Assembly: GCA_002337215.1 (NCBI GenBank) | Contig: DDFO01000022.1 | Span: forward strand, 183,584 to 209,336 | Direction: 5' to 3' | Length of the DNA: 25,753 nucleotides | Source of the DNA: Phycisphaerales bacterium UBA1926 | GTDB taxonomy: Bacteria; Planctomycetota; Phycisphaerae; Phycisphaerales; UBA1924 | The notes under the pieces: model-generated | What the model saw: only the letters and a program-made list of their open reading frames with translations | Databases searched by the model: none | What the model was told of the DNA's origin: nothing | Position numbers and translations under genes: made by a program | In this document: in pieces, positions 23,917-25,753 of the stretch | Layout of the letters: every line of letters begins with the position of its first letter | How positions within the stretch are numbered: the first letter of the stretch is position 1

Positions 23917-25685
23917 GACTCGAGTCCGTGCGCGTCGGGGTCCAGGTCGATCGCCGTGGTTGGTTCCTCGGCGATCATCGCGCGGAGCGTCGCGAGCGTG
24001 TCGATCTCCGATACCGGTTTGTCGGTGCGCCAGCGGTTGATGCGTGGGAAGCGGACGGCGACCCCTGCTTTGTGGCGGGTCGAGTCCTGCACGCCCTCGA
24101 AGGCGAGTTCGAAAACCTGCTCGGGTTTGACGGCGCGGAAGGGGCCGTTCTTGCTGGTCGTGTTCACGCGAATCCAGCGGTCGAGTTGTTCGATCTCGTC
24201 CTGGGCGAGCCCCGAATAGGCCTTGGCGAAGGTGACGAGCCGGCCCCGGCTCTCGGTGTCTGACGGGTCGAAGGGGGACTCGTCCGTGCGCACGGCGAAG
24301 GTGTAGTCGGTGTAGAGGCTCGCGCGTCGCCCCGAGCCCGGCTGCGCGGCGACCATCACGCAGTCGACCGTGAGCGGGTCGATCTTCCACTTGAACCAGC
24401 CTGTGTCCGATCGCTTCCGTCCCACGAGGTAGGGCGCCGCGGTGTGCTTGAGCATCAGCCCCTCGACGCCCCGGTCCCGGCTCGCGGTTCGAAGCTCGGC
24501 GAGGGCTTCCCACGAATCGGTTTCGACCAGCGGCGAGAGGCGCAGGGTGCGGTCGTGGTCGGCGCGAGCTGGCCGCCATTCCTGGAGGAGTTCGGTGAGC
24601 AGCGCACGCCGCTCTGTTTGCGGTCGGTCGCGGAGATCGGCCCCGTCGAGTTCGAGCAGGTCGAAGGCGAGCAGGATCACCCGGCTGGTCTCGAAGAGGG
24701 CCATCTGCGGCGATGGTGCGGCGTTGCGGTTCAGACGGGTCTGGAGTTCGGCGAAGGGCCTGGGGGCGTCGGCGTCGTCGGACCAGATGAGGACCTCGCC
24801 GTCGATGACCGCGTCGCGGGGGAGCGTCGCCGCGGCGGACACGATCTCGGGAAACTGCTTTGTGATCAGTTCCTCGCCCCGGCTCCACAGCGCGGTGTCG
24901 CCGCCGCGTCGGACGAGTTGGGCGCGGATGCCGTCGTACTTCCACTCGGCGTGCCAGGCGTCGATGTCGCCCAGGTCTCCGGGAGCTCTCTCGAGCGGGG
25001 TCGCGAGGTAAAAGGGAAGTGGCGCGAGCGCACGCTCGGCGGAGACTTCTCCGGAGAGCACCGCTCGGTACGCCTCGGGTGTGGGGTCGGTGGTCGCGAC
25101 GAGCCGCTGGGCCATGACCTTGTCGTCCACGCCCGCGACGGCGGCGAGCGCCCGGCTGACGAGCTTCTTCTGGACGCCCACGCGGAAGCCGCCGCGGATG
25201 AGTTTGAGATAGACGAACCGCTCGTCCGCATCCATGCGCTGCCACGCGTCGCGGATGATGGTCTGCTTCTTCCTGTCGCTGGTGGTGGTGGCGAGAGGGA
25301 TGACACGCTGTTCGATGGTCTCGTGGAGGGGTTCGCCGGGTGCAGAGTCTGATTCGGGAGCGGGGTCGTGTTTCGGGTCGGGCAGCAGCAGGGCGATGGT
25401 TTCGGAGAGGTCGCCGACGGATTCGTAGCAGGCGTCGAAGAGCCACTTGGGCGTGCCGGTCATCTCCCGGGCGAGGGCTTTCAGGGCGGCGGTGCTGGTG
25501 GCGCGCTTGGGCCGGTTGCCGGTGAGGAGGGCGAGGGCCCAGGCCTTGTCGCGGTCGTCGAGCGGAGCGTGGGAGGTGTCGTCAGGTTCGGCGCGGAAAA
25601 AGGTCCGGAGCAGTTCGACTTTCTCGGTGGTCGAGCCGGTCGCGTCGAGGTCGAGGTAAAGGCGGGTGAAGCGGTGGAGGCTCAT
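23913..25685 (-). CDS. ATP-dependent DNA ligase of the Lhr/PdeM repair operon
   Basis: The 590-residue protein has an N-terminal DNA-binding domain (about 1-220). The adenylation domain has Lys 249 in EWKYDGIRAQL (motif I), GEVLIW (II), FAELQTRL, DLLELDG, EGLMLKH (IV) and WFKWKID (V). An OB domain with late motif VI-like RFPRINRWR follows. The NTTSKNGPFRAVKPEQVFELAFEG stretch in the OB part is typical of bacterial ligases in this operon. It seals nicks using ATP. The ATG at 25685 has GGAGG with 8-nt spacing. It overlaps the helicase gene by GTGA and probably the upstream gene by ATGA. Confidence 0.93.
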   Translation of the reverse strand: MSLHRFTRLYLDLDATGSTTEKVELLRTFFRAEPDDTSHAPLDDRDKAWALALLTGNRPKRATSTAALKALAREMTGTPKWLFDACYESVGDLSETIALLLPDPKHDPAPESDSAPGEPLHETIEQRVIPLATTTSDRKKQTIIRDAWQRMDADERFVYLKLIRGGFRVGVQKKLVSRALAAVAGVDDKVMAQRLVATTDPTPEAYRAVLSGEVSAERALAPLPFYLATPLERAPGDLGDIDAWHAEWKYDGIRAQLVRRGGDTALWSRGEELITKQFPEIVSAAATLPRDAVIDGEVLIWSDDADAPRPFAELQTRLNRNAAPSPQMALFETSRVILLAFDLLELDGADLRDRPQTERRALLTELLQEWRPARADHDRTLRLSPLVETDSWEALAELRTASRDRGVEGLMLKHTAAPYLVGRKRSDTGWFKWKIDPLTVDCVMVAAQPGSGRRASLYTDYTFAVRTDESPFDPSDTESRGRLVTFAKAYSGLAQDEIEQLDRWIRVNTTSKNGPFRAVKPEQVFELAFEGVQDSTRHKAGVAVRFPRINRWRTDKPVSEIDTLATLRAMIAEEPTTAIDLDPDAHGLES

Positions 25686-25753
25686 GGGGTGGCCTCCGGG
25701 GGGCCTGACTCCGGATGGGGAGGCACCCCCTCCGACCCCGCTGGCGCGGGGCC
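25682..25753 (-). CDS. Possible 3' end of an upstream operon gene, cut by window edge
   Basis: On the minus strand one frame is open from the edge to TGA 25684-25682, which overlaps the ligase ATG as ATGA, like other junctions in this window. It encodes about 23 Pro/Gly/Glu-rich residues ending PPEATP, plausible as a disordered tail. In many bacteria a ligase-associated exonuclease precedes the ligase, so that is the expected identity. The evidence is weak: the stretch is short and GC-rich, where open frames are common. Confidence 0.35.
   Translation of the reverse strand, partial: GPAPAGSEGVPPHPESGPPEATP

Noticed and set aside
23917..25446. 510-codon upstream extension of the helicase frame
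   Set aside because: It overlaps the DNA ligase gene out of frame; GTG 23916 overlapping the ligase stop gives the expected helicase length.

Overview
The window is high-GC, densely coding bacterial DNA that looks like a planctomycete, most likely class Phycisphaerae. The best lineage markers are two secreted proteins ending in the GC-type dockerin repeat (CNAADLA..., paired D-L-S/A-D-I segments, terminal GCP), a WD40-type propeller protein of the kind common in planctomycetes, and a C30-type carotenoid cluster. No rRNA, tRNA, CRISPR array, insertion sequence or phage integrase is visible. This lineage call is inference; there is no marker gene in the window.

Layout. (1) 1-722: 3' end of a WD40-like protein, followed by a strong bidirectional hairpin terminator. 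(2) 851-5664: a surface/secretome block. On the minus strand are a GC-dockerin protein, a tail-fibre-like surface protein and a reprolysin-type zinc metalloprotease. A second GC-dockerin protein with a glutamine-amidotransferase-like fold is divergent on the plus strand. (3) 5791-12155: a plus-strand export operon. It encodes a 13-cysteine secreted protein, a HlyD-type membrane fusion protein, a MacB/LolD-type ABC ATPase, two different FtsX-like permeases, a lipoprotein with a dense Cys motif, and a PrxQ/BCP-type peroxiredoxin. The transporter genes overlap by ATGA junctions. The substrate is unknown; the cysteine content suggests soft metal or thiol/redox stress.

(4) 12157-20629: a staphyloxanthin-type carotenoid cluster read outward from a 117-bp divergent promoter region. 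Plus strand: CrtN-like desaturase and squalene/phytoene-type synthase. Minus strand: aldehyde dehydrogenase, second CrtI/CrtN-family oxidoreductase (CrtP-like), acyltransferase, and a glycosyltransferase fused in frame to a complete type I isopentenyl-diphosphate isomerase. Together these could make the C5 precursor, condense it, desaturate and oxidise the C30 chain to an acid, then glycosylate and acylate it. The GT-IDI fusion is the most unusual single gene.

(5) 20639-25753: a minus-strand ligase-associated DNA repair operon: ATP-dependent DNA ligase, Lhr-type helicase and PdeM phosphoesterase. A possible tail of one more gene (expected: the ligase-associated exonuclease) runs off the right edge.

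The strongest candidates for something poorly described are the Cys-rich export operon and the glycosyltransferase-isomerase fusion. Functions are assigned from motifs and gene context only; no database search was possible.
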